In this document: one piece after another, positions 6,653 through 12,222 of the stretch
Layout of the letters: each line of letters begins with the position of its first letter
Position numbering within the stretch: the first letter of the stretch is position 1
DNA from: JAGSOU01 sp049974865
GTDB taxonomy: Bacteria > Pseudomonadota > Alphaproteobacteria > Rhodobacterales > Rhodobacteraceae
Length of the DNA stretch: 14,085 nt
Direction: 5' to 3'
Assembly (NCBI GenBank): GCA_049974865.1
Contig: JBNGCX010000077.1
Span: 1-14,085, forward strand
Notes under the pieces: model-generated
Told to the model about the DNA's origin: nothing
Databases searched by the model: none
The model's input: only the letters and a program-made list of their open reading frames with translations
Translations under genes and position numbers: made by a program

Positions 6653-7000
6653 ATGGCAGACGCGCAGATGGAAGAGTTCCAAGATCGCCTTCGCCGCGTG
6701 ACGCGGAACCGTCACCGGGGAAAGGCATTCGCGACGGTGGATACCTTTGGCGGGGTTCCCCACAGGGCGCGCACGCGCCGCATGTCGCTGCTGCGCCCGG
6801 CGCTGTTGCTGGTGGCGGTCTTCATGGCACTGAAGGCGGCGCTTCTGCTGGAGATCGGCCCCGCCGATTATCAGGACCGGGTCGATCGGCTGCGCGCGGG
6901 ATCGCAGATGGAGGCCGCGGGCGCCTGGGCCATGCAGATGGACCCGATGACCGTCTGGCTGGCCCAGCAGATGCGGGAGCTGCTCCGCTCGCCGGTCTGA
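6653..7000 (+). CDS. Hypothetical single-pass membrane protein downstream of prmA
   Basis: This 115-residue protein has a basic, polar N-terminal part (residues 1-43, including DRLRRVTRNRHRGKAF and HRARTRR). One hydrophobic helix follows at about 45-67 (LLRPALLLVAVFMALKAALLL), then a short C-terminal part with DYQDRVDRLRAGSQMEAAGAW and a helical end. The positive-inside rule puts the N-terminus in the cytoplasm and the C-terminus, about 45 residues, in the periplasm. I do not recognise the family. The start ATG 6653 follows GGGAGA with about 6-nt spacing. It begins 65 nt after prmA on the same strand and ends shortly before a terminator hairpin. Coding is supported by the frame, ribosome site and plausible topology. 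No function is assigned. Confidence 0.72.
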   Translation: MADAQMEEFQDRLRRVTRNRHRGKAFATVDTFGGVPHRARTRRMSLLRPALLLVAVFMALKAALLLEIGPADYQDRVDRLRAGSQMEAAGAWAMQMDPMTVWLAQQMRELLRSPV

Positions 7001-7020
7001 TCCCGCCGCACGGTTCGACA

Positions 7021-7057
7021 AAGAAAAAGCTCCGCCCGGCAGTGCTGGCGGAGCTTT
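7021..7057 (-). terminator. Intrinsic terminator for the DUF1127 gene (hairpin may serve both strands)
   Basis: A perfect 11-bp stem, AAAGCTCCGCC (7026-7036) with GGCGGAGCTTT (7047-7057), encloses a 10-nt loop. On the minus strand it is followed by TTTTTCTTTG, a proper U-tract, 38 nt after the DUF1127 stop. On the plus strand only TTT follows, so termination of the gene ending at 7000 is likely but weaker. Confidence 0.85.
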
Positions 7058-7095
7058 GATCATGGCGGGCGAAGGCGCGAGGCACCCGGGATGGA

Positions 7096-7299
7096 TTATT
7101 TCGCGATATGGTCGATATCGCCGCGGATGAGGCCGATGTCATACAGTTCGCGGTCGGTCAGTTTCGATAGCGCCTTGCGCGTGACGCGCCCGTCGTTCCA
7201 GGCCGCAACGGTGCCGATGGCCGACACGATGAGTTTTGCGAAACGACCCCCGAACAGGCGGCCGTCGACTTGCGAGCGGGTGGTTTCAATAACAGCCAT
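7096..7299 (-). CDS. DUF1127 micro-protein
   Basis: This 67-residue protein ends in the DUF1127 (YjiS-like) core: RVTRKALSKLTDRELYDIGL and RGDID at about residues 38-62. That core is a short arginine-rich helix pair found in small alphaproteobacterial proteins. Members studied in Rhodobacter and Agrobacterium bind RNA or affect RNA turnover and stress adaptation, and several are stress-induced with mRNA 3' ends that give rise to small RNAs. Here the N-terminal 35 residues are variable and moderately hydrophobic (FAKLIVSAIGTVAAWN). The start ATG (7299-7297) has an AAGGGA site about 10 nt upstream, and upstream in-frame codons have no family similarity. A strong terminator lies 38 nt after the stop, so the message is a short monocistronic transcript divergent from ruvC. 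Confidence 0.9.
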   Translation of the reverse strand: MAVIETTRSQVDGRLFGGRFAKLIVSAIGTVAAWNDGRVTRKALSKLTDRELYDIGLIRGDIDHIAK

Positions 7300-7390
7300 T
7301 TGAGTCGTTCCCTTGCTTAGCTTTGCCGCGGCATGTTTGCCCCGTGTCCAACCGCAATTAGGAGCGGCGATGGCGCGGTGCAATGAGTGA

Positions 7391-7422
7391 TTTTTGCATG
7401 GCATTCATGCGATTTCTGCATG
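7391..7422. repeat. Direct and inverted TGCATG repeats in the DUF1127-ruvC gap
   Basis: TTTTTGCATG (7391-7400) and TTTCTGCATG (7413-7422) agree at nine of ten positions with a 22-bp period, about two helical turns. Between them GCATG (7396-7400) and CATGC (7406-7410) form an inverted repeat, GCATGGCATTCATGC. This looks like a tandem operator. It lies 92-123 bp upstream of the DUF1127 start codon. The regulator is unknown. Confidence 0.4.
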
Positions 7423-7434
7423 ACGCGCGAGATG

Positions 7435-7451
7435 TGTAACACTCTGTTACA
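7435..7451. promoter_or_regulatory. Perfect palindromic operator candidate
   Basis: TGTAACACTCTGTTACA is a perfect 7-bp inverted repeat (TGTAACA / TGTTACA) with a 3-bp centre, in an AT-richer patch. A 17-bp dyad of this form is typical of a dimeric helix-turn-helix repressor or activator. It lies about 136 bp upstream of the DUF1127 start and 175 bp upstream of ruvC. I cannot name the regulator. Confidence 0.55.
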
Positions 7452-7471
7452 ACTTGAAAATTTCCACACGT

Positions 7472-7502
7472 CCGCGTGTCGTTTTCAGTCCGCCGCGTGT
7501 CG
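7472..7502. repeat. CCGCGTGTCG direct repeats, 21-bp period
   Basis: Identical 10-mers CCGCGTGTCG occur at 7472-7481 and 7493-7502, so they lie on the same face of the helix. The first is also part of a small dyad, ACACG-N4-CGTGT, at 7466-7479. They lie between the perfect palindrome and ruvC and could be a second regulator site. Chance repetition is possible in GC-rich DNA. Confidence 0.3.
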
Positions 7503-7574
7503 CGAACGGGACGATTTCGACGGCCGTTCCGGCCGCGCCGCCGCCTGCCCGCCGTGGCATTGAGGCTGGCCGAT

Positions 7575-7589
7575 GTTCGCTTTTCGTGC
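7575..7589 (+). promoter_or_regulatory. Degenerate alphaproteobacterial SOS (LexA) box candidate upstream of ruvC
   Basis: GTTC (7575-7578) is followed after exactly 7 nt by GTGC (7586-7589). Alphaproteobacterial LexA binds the direct repeat GTTC-N7-GTTC, and the ruv genes belong to SOS regulons in this class. One base of the second half-site differs, and the site ends 36 nt before the ruvC start codon. The match is suggestive only. Confidence 0.3.
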
Positions 7590-7614
7590 TACTGCGTCAC
7601 AAAAGACACGAAAA
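7581..7614 (+). other. Inverted repeat in the ruvC leader
   Basis: TTTTCGTG (7581-7588) and CACGAAAA (7607-7614) are perfect 8-bp complements separated by 18 nt, ending 11 nt before the ruvC ATG. In RNA this could form a hairpin whose 3' arm lies just 5' of the weak GGGGCGAG ribosome site. As DNA it could be an operator. It overlaps the SOS-box-like motif. Confidence 0.35.
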
Positions 7615-7625
7615 ACGGGGCGAGC

Positions 7626-8132
7626 ATGCGGGTATTGGGGGTCGATCCGGGCCTGCGCAACATGGGCTGGGGCATTATCGACGCGCAGGGGGCGCGAATC
7701 AGCCATGTGGCCAACGGCATCTGCACCTCCCGCACCGGCGAGCTGGCCGGGCGTCTGCTCAGCCTGCATGAACAGCTCAGCGAGATCGTGGCGCGCTACG
7801 CCCCCGACACGGCCGCGGTGGAGCAGACCTTCGTCAACAAGGACGGCGCGGGCACGCTGAAGCTGGGCCAGGCGCGGGCGATCGCGCTGCTGGTGCCGGC
7901 GCAGGCGGGGCTGAGCGTGGGCGAATACGCCCCCAACGCGGTTAAGAAGACCGTGGTCGGCGTGGGGCACGCGGACAAGAAACAGATCGACCACATGGTG
8001 CGGCTGCAACTGCCGGGCGTCGAGATCGCGGGGGCGGACGCGGCCGACGCGCTGGCCATCGCCCTTTGCCACGCGCATCACGCGCAGGCGGCGGGGCGGT
8101 TCGAGGCCGCGGTGGCGAGGGCGGCGCAATGA
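7626..8132 (+). CDS. ruvC: Holliday junction resolvase (crossover junction endodeoxyribonuclease)
   Basis: RuvC cuts Holliday junctions made during recombination and fork repair, acting on junctions held by RuvA and moved by RuvB. The 168-residue protein has the RNase-H-like fold with all four catalytic acids at the same numbering as the E. coli enzyme: Asp7 (GVDPGLRNMGWG), Glu66 (AAVEQTFVNKD), and Asp138 and Asp141 (GADAADALAIALCHAH). The PNAVKKTVVGVGHADKKQ segment is also typical. The start is ATG 7626, since it gives the family N-terminus; the frame stays open upstream to a GTG at 7476 but that stretch is leader DNA. The stop overlaps the ruvA start as ATGA. Confidence 0.98.
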   Translation: MRVLGVDPGLRNMGWGIIDAQGARISHVANGICTSRTGELAGRLLSLHEQLSEIVARYAPDTAAVEQTFVNKDGAGTLKLGQARAIALLVPAQAGLSVGEYAPNAVKKTVVGVGHADKKQIDHMVRLQLPGVEIAGADAADALAIALCHAHHAQAAGRFEAAVARAAQ

Positions 8133-8797
8133 TCGGCAAGATCGCGGGGCGGATCGACTATCGCGGCACCGACCACGTGCTGATCGACGTGCGCGGCGTT
8201 GGCTACATCGTCTACGTCTCCGAGCGCACCTTGGCCACTCTGCCCGGTCCGGGCGAGCCGGCGGCGCTTTATACCGATCTCGTGGTGCGCGAGGACCTGC
8301 TGCAACTCTACGGCTTCCCCACGCTGCTGGAGAAGGAATGGCACCGGCTGCTGACCTCCGTCCAGGGGGTGGGGGCCAAGGCCTCGATGGCGATCCTCGG
8401 CACGCTGGGGGCCGAGGGCGTGGGCCGCGCCATCGCTCTGGGCGACGCGGCGTCGGTCAAGGCGGCGCCGGGCGTGGGCCCGAAACTGGCGCAGCGCGTG
8501 GTCAACGAATTGAAGGACAAGGCGCCCTCGGTGATGGCCATGGGCGGCACCATGCAGGCCGCGATGGGAGAGACCCCGGCCGAGGTGATCGAGGCTCCGG
8601 CCGCGGCGCCAGCGCCGGTCGCCAGACCCGCGTCCTCGGCCTCGGCCCAGTCCGAGGCGCTGTCGGCGCTGGGCAACCTGGGCTATGCTCCGGGCGAGGC
8701 GGCGGCGGCGGTGGCCGAGGCCGCGGGGGCCGACCCCGAGGCCGACACGGCCGCCCTGATCCGCGCCGCGCTGCGCCTGCTGGCGCCGAAAGGATAA
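8129..8797 (+). CDS. ruvA: Holliday junction DNA helicase subunit RuvA
   Basis: RuvA binds four-way junctions as a tetramer and loads the RuvB motor. The 222-residue protein begins with the OB-fold domain I (MIGKIAGRIDYRGTDHVLIDVRGVGY), followed by VVREDLLQLYGFPTLLEKEWHRLL. Domain II has two helix-hairpin-helix motifs, SVQGVGAKASMAIL (77-90) and AAPGVGPKLAQRVVNELKDK (112-131). A long Ala/Pro-rich flexible linker (about 140-175) leads to domain III (about 175-222), which contacts RuvB. The linker is longer than in E. coli RuvA. The start overlaps the ruvC stop (ATGA), which fixes the start and suggests coupled translation. ruvB follows after 3 nt. Confidence 0.98.
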   Translation: MIGKIAGRIDYRGTDHVLIDVRGVGYIVYVSERTLATLPGPGEPAALYTDLVVREDLLQLYGFPTLLEKEWHRLLTSVQGVGAKASMAILGTLGAEGVGRAIALGDAASVKAAPGVGPKLAQRVVNELKDKAPSVMAMGGTMQAAMGETPAEVIEAPAAAPAPVARPASSASAQSEALSALGNLGYAPGEAAAAVAEAAGADPEADTAALIRAALRLLAPKG

Positions 8798-8800
8798 GCG

Positions 8801-9832
8801 ATGACCGGCCCCGACCCGACCCTGCGCCCCGACCGCCAGCCCGAGGACGCCGACCGCGCCCTGCGCCCGCAGGCGCTGGACGAGTTCATCGGCCAGGCCG
8901 AGGCACGCGCCAACCTCAAGGTCTTCATCGAAAGCGCGCGGCGGCGTGGCGAGGCGATGGACCACGCCCTTTTCCACGGCCCCCCCGGCCTGGGCAAGAC
9001 CACGCTGGCGCAGATCATGGCGCGCGAGCTGGGCGTGAATTTCCGCATGACCTCCGGCCCCGTGCTGGCCAAGGCAGGCGACCTGGCGGCGATCCTGACC
9101 AATCTCGAGGCGCGCGATGTGCTCTTCATCGACGAGATCCACCGGCTGAACCCTGTGGTGGAGGAGGTGCTTTACCCCGCGATGGAGGATTTCGAGCTGG
9201 ACCTCGTGATCGGCGAGGGCCCCGCCGCCCGCACCGTGCGGATCGAGTTGCAGCCCTTCACGCTGGTCGGTGCCACCACGCGGCTGGGCCTGCTGACCAC
9301 GCCCTTGCGTGACCGCTTCGGCATCCCGACGCGGCTGGAGTTCTACACCGTGGACGAATTGCACGAGATCGTCACCCGCGGCGCGCGCCTGATGGGCGTG
9401 CCCGCCGAGCCGGAGGGCGCCCGCGAGATCGCCAGGCGCGCCCGCGGCACGCCGCGCATCGCCGGGCGGCTGCTGCGCCGGGTGGTGGATTTCGCTGTGG
9501 TCGAGGGCGACGGGCGGATTACGCAGGCCATCGCCGACAACGCGCTGACCCGTCTGGGGGTGGATCACTTGGGGCTGGACGGGGCCGACCGGCGCTACCT
9601 GCTGATGATCGCCGAGAACTATGCCGGTGGGCCGGTGGGGATCGAGACCCTCTCGGCCGCGCTGAGCGAGAGCCGCGACGCGCTGGAAGAGGTGATCGAG
9701 CCGTATCTCCTGCAGCAGGGCCTGATCCAACGGACGCCCCGCGGGCGGATGCTGGGCGCCAAGGCCTGGGCGCATCTGGGGCTGCCCATGCCCAAGCCTG
9801 CGGGGCAGGCGGATCTGTTCAGCGGGAAGTAG
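8801..9832 (+). CDS. ruvB: Holliday junction branch-migration ATPase RuvB
   Basis: RuvB is the hexameric AAA+ motor that pulls DNA through the RuvA-bound junction. The 343-residue protein has RPQALDEFIGQ near the N-terminus. Walker A is HGPPGLGKTTLA (residues 60-67 core), Walker B LFIDEIHRLNP (DEIH at 111-114), sensor 1 LVGATTRLG, and TTPLRDRFG contains the arginine finger Arg170. The signature GTPRIAGRLLRRVVDFA carries sensor 2, with an alanine where many relatives have asparagine. A C-terminal winged helix follows (GLDGADRRYLLMIAENYAGGPVGIETLSAAL through IQRTPRGRMLGAKAWAHLGL). The length is normal. It starts 3 nt after ruvA, so ruvCAB is one transcription unit. Confidence 0.98.
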   Translation: MTGPDPTLRPDRQPEDADRALRPQALDEFIGQAEARANLKVFIESARRRGEAMDHALFHGPPGLGKTTLAQIMARELGVNFRMTSGPVLAKAGDLAAILTNLEARDVLFIDEIHRLNPVVEEVLYPAMEDFELDLVIGEGPAARTVRIELQPFTLVGATTRLGLLTTPLRDRFGIPTRLEFYTVDELHEIVTRGARLMGVPAEPEGAREIARRARGTPRIAGRLLRRVVDFAVVEGDGRITQAIADNALTRLGVDHLGLDGADRRYLLMIAENYAGGPVGIETLSAALSESRDALEEVIEPYLLQQGLIQRTPRGRMLGAKAWAHLGLPMPKPAGQADLFSGK

Positions 9833-9853
9833 GGTGCGCCGATCCGGGCGGTT

Positions 9854-9865
9854 GTCCCCGGGGAC
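9854..9865. other. Perfect 12-bp palindrome after ruvB
   Basis: GTCCCCGGGGAC is fully self-complementary, 21 nt after the ruvB stop. It has no T-run behind it and no loop, so it is not a normal terminator. It may be part of a larger repeated intergenic element with the sequence that follows, or a chance GC palindrome. Confidence 0.3.
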
Positions 9866-9870
9866 GAAGG

Positions 9871-9912
9871 GTTTTATGCCTCCGGCGGGAGTATTTGGGC
9901 CAAGAAGAAGGG
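9871..9912 (+). repeat. Probable Rhodobacterales intergenic repeat element
   Basis: The 86-nt gap between ruvB and the next gene contains GCCTCCGGCGGGAGTATTTG followed by GGCCAAGAAGAAGG. From memory, very similar strings (CCTCCGGCGGGAGTATTT, a short spacer, AAGAAGAAG) recur in many copies in intergenic regions of Rhodobacteraceae genomes. Only one copy is in this window, so its repetitive nature cannot be shown here. Its 3' end supplies the AAGGGA ribosome site of the following gene. A short CTCC/GGAG stem is possible. Confidence 0.5.
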
Positions 9913-9918
9913 AACCTC

Positions 9919-10545
9919 ATGAGCCCCGAAGAGGTCGAGGCGCTGTTCACCCGCGCCGATGGTCAGTATCTGTTCGCGCGCTGGGCCCGGCCGATTGCGC
10001 CCGTGGTCTTCGGCGTCGAGGAAGAGACGCTGAAGATCGTCAAGGGCGCCTGCGAGGCCGTGGTGGCGCTGGCCGGCCACAAGATGGCCGAGACCGACCC
10101 CGAGTTGGGCTCGAACCTGATGGTCTTCTTCTTCCGCGACTGGGGTGAACTGCTGGAGACGCCCAACCTGGACAAGCTGGTGCCGGACCTGCGCCCGCTG
10201 GTGGCGCGGCTGCAGGCGGCGGGGGCCAACCAGTACCGGTTCTTCCGCTTCGACGAGGTGGGCGCCATCAAGGCGGCCTTCGCCTTCGTCCGCATGGACA
10301 AGGAACTGAGCCGGATGCCGGCCGAGACGCTGGCGCTGAGCCAGATGGTGCAGGTGATCCTGCTGTGGTCGGACCGCGCCTTCGCCGAGCGCAGCCCGCT
10401 GGCGCGCACCCCCGACGGCGTGACCGTGCTGCGCCCGGGTATTGCCGCGGTGATCCGGGCGGCCTATGACCCGGTCATGCCCGCCGCGGCCAGCGATCCC
10501 AGCCACGCGCTGCGTCTGGCGGCCCGAACAGGACAGATGCCATGA
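9919..10545 (+). CDS. Conserved-context hypothetical protein between ruvB and ybgC
   Basis: This 208-residue, probably cytoplasmic protein has no signal peptide or membrane helix. It looks mostly alpha-helical, with MSPEEVEALFTRADGQYLFARWARPIAPVVFG at the N-terminus, a central FFFRDWGELLETPNLDKLVPDLRPLV, an aromatic patch NQYRFFRFDEVGAIKAAFAFVRM, and LSQMVQVILLWSDRAF. I do not recognise a functional domain or catalytic motif. The start ATG 9919 has AAGGGA about 5 nt upstream. The stop overlaps the ybgC start (ATGA), so it is translationally coupled to a Tol-Pal-associated gene. From memory, this gene is often at this place in Rhodobacterales. That suggests a link to the Tol system or cell envelope, but this is inference only. 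Confidence 0.85.
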   Translation: MSPEEVEALFTRADGQYLFARWARPIAPVVFGVEEETLKIVKGACEAVVALAGHKMAETDPELGSNLMVFFFRDWGELLETPNLDKLVPDLRPLVARLQAAGANQYRFFRFDEVGAIKAAFAFVRMDKELSRMPAETLALSQMVQVILLWSDRAFAERSPLARTPDGVTVLRPGIAAVIRAAYDPVMPAAASDPSHALRLAARTGQMP

Positions 10546-10937
10546 CCCACCGCTTCCCCGTCCGTGTCTATTACGAGGACACCGATCTTGCCGGGATCGT
10601 CTATTACGCCAATTACCTGAAATTCATCGAGCGCGGGCGCAGCGAATGGGTGCGCGACCTGGGGGTGGACCAGGCGGCGCTGAAGGCCGAGCAGGGTGTC
10701 GTCTTCGCCGTGCGGCGGGTGGTGGCCGATTACCTGTCTTCGGCCCGCTATGACGATAAGTTGATCGTCGAGACGGCGCTGAAGGCCGTCACCCCCGCCC
10801 GGGTGGTGCTGGACCAGCGGGTGACGCGCGGCGACGAAACCCTTTTCACGGCCGAGGTGACCCTTGTGGCGCTGGGGCCGCAGGGGCGTGCCACGCGTCT
10901 GCCGGCGGAGTTCCGCCGGGCGCTGGCCGCGCGATAG
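10542..10937 (+). CDS. ybgC: Tol-Pal-associated acyl-CoA thioesterase (hotdog fold)
   Basis: YbgC hydrolyses acyl-CoA thioesters and is encoded at the head of tol-pal operons, where it has been tied to phospholipid synthesis enzymes at the inner membrane. The 131-residue protein has the 4-hydroxybenzoyl-CoA-thioesterase-type hotdog fold. The active-site segment is VYYEDTDLAGIVYYANYLKF followed by IERGRSEW, with Asp15 as the probable catalytic acid. VDQAALKAEQGVVFAVRRVVADY, ARYDDKLIVET and TLFTAEVTLVAL complete the family pattern. The start overlaps the preceding stop (ATGA). It ends 107 nt before tolQ. Confidence 0.95.
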   Translation: MTHRFPVRVYYEDTDLAGIVYYANYLKFIERGRSEWVRDLGVDQAALKAEQGVVFAVRRVVADYLSSARYDDKLIVETALKAVTPARVVLDQRVTRGDETLFTAEVTLVALGPQGRATRLPAEFRRALAAR

Positions 10938-10960
10938 GCGGTTGCCTGCGAAAAACGTGG

Positions 10961-10990
10961 TTGCGGTAGCATTTGCCCGCGAAACATAGT
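10961..10990 (+). promoter_or_regulatory. Weak candidate promoter upstream of tolQ
   Basis: TTGCGG (10961-10966) and CATAGT (10985-10990) are separated by 18 nt in the 107-nt gap between ybgC and tolQ, the only sizeable gap in this operon. Both hexamers are imperfect. An internal promoter for tolQRAB would make sense, but the match is weak. Confidence 0.22.
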
Positions 10991-11044
10991 AGTTTTGCCG
11001 CTAACCAGAGCCGGAGAAATCCGGCCCAACAACGAGCAGGCTGT

Positions 11045-11740
11045 ATGGAAACCGAAACCCTTGCCATGGCGCAGGAGATTGACTTCTCCATGCTCGCCCT
11101 TTTCGCGCGCGCCACTCTCACCGTCAAACTCGTGATGATCCTGCTGCTGCTGGCCTCGTTCTGGAGCTGGGCGATCATCATCCAGAAGCACATCAATTTC
11201 CGCCGCGCCCGGCAGGCGGCCTCGGTTTTCGACCAGGCCTTCTGGTCGGGCGAGCCGCTGGACGAGCTGTTCGAGACCATCGGGCCGGAGCCCGACGGCG
11301 CCTCGGAGCGGATCTTTGCAGCCGGCATGCTGGAATGGCGACGCAGCCACCGGCAGGACGGTGCGCTGATTGCCGGTGCCGCGCCGCGGATCGACCGCTC
11401 GATGGACGTGGCCATCGCCAAGGAGGCGGAGGACCTGAACAAGGGGCTGGGCTTCCTGGCCACCGTGGGCTCGACCGCGCCGTTCATCGGCCTGTTTGGC
11501 ACGGTCTGGGGCATCATGCATGCCTTCCAGCAGATCGCGCTGCAGCAGAACACCAACCTCGCCGTGGTGGCGCCGGGCATCGCCGAGGCGCTGCTGGCCA
11601 CCGCGCTGGGGCTGCTGGCCGCGATCCCGGCCGTCGTGTTCTACAACAAGCTGTCGGGCGACAGCGACCGCATCGTCGGCGGCTACGAGGCCTTCGCCGA
11701 CGAGTTCTCGACCATCCTGTCGCGCCAGCTGGACGCCTGA
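11045..11740 (+). CDS. tolQ: Tol-Pal system proton-driven motor subunit TolQ
   Basis: TolQ forms with TolR the inner-membrane, proton-driven motor that powers TolA (MotA/TolQ/ExbB family). The 231-residue protein has three membrane helices, at about 25-45, 136-160 and 175-200. The large cytoplasmic loop lies between the first two (RRARQAASVFDQAFWSGEPLDELFE ... DRSMDVAIAKEAEDLNKGLGFLATVGSTAPFIGLFGTVWGIMHAF). The TVGSTAPFIGLFGTVWGI and APGIAEALLATALGLLAAIPAVVFYN blocks are diagnostic. The start ATG 11045 has AGCAGG about 5 nt upstream and gives the normal short N-terminus; an upstream in-frame ATG at 10973 would add 24 polar residues. tolR follows after 3 nt. Confidence 0.97.
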   Translation: METETLAMAQEIDFSMLALFARATLTVKLVMILLLLASFWSWAIIIQKHINFRRARQAASVFDQAFWSGEPLDELFETIGPEPDGASERIFAAGMLEWRRSHRQDGALIAGAAPRIDRSMDVAIAKEAEDLNKGLGFLATVGSTAPFIGLFGTVWGIMHAFQQIALQQNTNLAVVAPGIAEALLATALGLLAAIPAVVFYNKLSGDSDRIVGGYEAFADEFSTILSRQLDA

Positions 11741-11743
11741 GCC

Positions 11744-12214
11744 ATGGGCGCGGGGGTGGTTCAGCGCAAGGACGGCACGCGGCGCAGGCGGCGCCGGTCG
11801 CGCGCCGCGGTGATGTCCGAGATCAACGTCACCCCCTTCGTGGACGTGATGCTGGTGCTCCTGATCATCTTCATGGTGGCCGCGCCGCTGCTGACCGTGG
11901 GCGTGCCGGTGGAGCTGCCGGAAACGGCGGCCGAGGCGCTGCCCGCCGAGCAGGAAGAGCCGCTGACCATCACGCTGACGGCCGACGGGCTGATCCTGAT
12001 CCAGAAGACCGAGACGCCCCGCGACCAGCTGATCCCCAAGCTGCGGGCCATCGCCGCCGAGCGGGTGGATGACAAGCTTTACCTGCGCGCCGACGGCGCC
12101 ATCCCCTATGCCGAGATCATGCAGGTCATGGGCGCGCTGAACGCCGCCGGCTTCCGCAATATCGGCCTGGTGACCGATCCGGGCGGCCCGCGGCTGGACG
12201 GGCAGGGGGGCTGA
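11744..12214 (+). CDS. tolR: Tol-Pal system motor subunit TolR
   Basis: TolR is the ExbD-like partner of TolQ. The 156-residue protein has an arginine-rich cytoplasmic tail (KDGTRRRRRRSR). Its single membrane helix is SEINVTPFVDVMLVLLIIFM, whose Asp34 matches the proton-carrying aspartate of the family. A periplasmic domain follows (VPVELPETAAEALPAEQEEPLTITLTADG ... DDKLYLRADGAIPYAEIMQVMGALNAAGFRNIGLVTDP). The C-terminal GFRNIGLVTDP is a common end in the family. It begins 3 nt after tolQ and is followed by tolA after 8 nt, so stoichiometric synthesis is likely. Confidence 0.97.
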   Translation: MGAGVVQRKDGTRRRRRRSRAAVMSEINVTPFVDVMLVLLIIFMVAAPLLTVGVPVELPETAAEALPAEQEEPLTITLTADGLILIQKTETPRDQLIPKLRAIAAERVDDKLYLRADGAIPYAEIMQVMGALNAAGFRNIGLVTDPGGPRLDGQGG

Positions 12215-12222
12215 GGCCCGGT

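Noticed and set aside
7476..7625. N-terminal extension of RuvC to the in-frame GTG at 7476
   Set aside because: RuvC at ATG 7626 has the exact catalytic numbering of characterised RuvC (Asp7, Glu66, Asp138, Asp141), and the upstream stretch holds repeats and an inverted repeat typical of a leader.
8078..9775. A 565-codon open frame on the minus strand opposite ruvA and ruvB
   Set aside because: It lies wholly opposite two certain genes, its translation is rich in Arg, Gln, His and Gly with no recognisable domain, and such long antisense frames are common in high-GC coding DNA.
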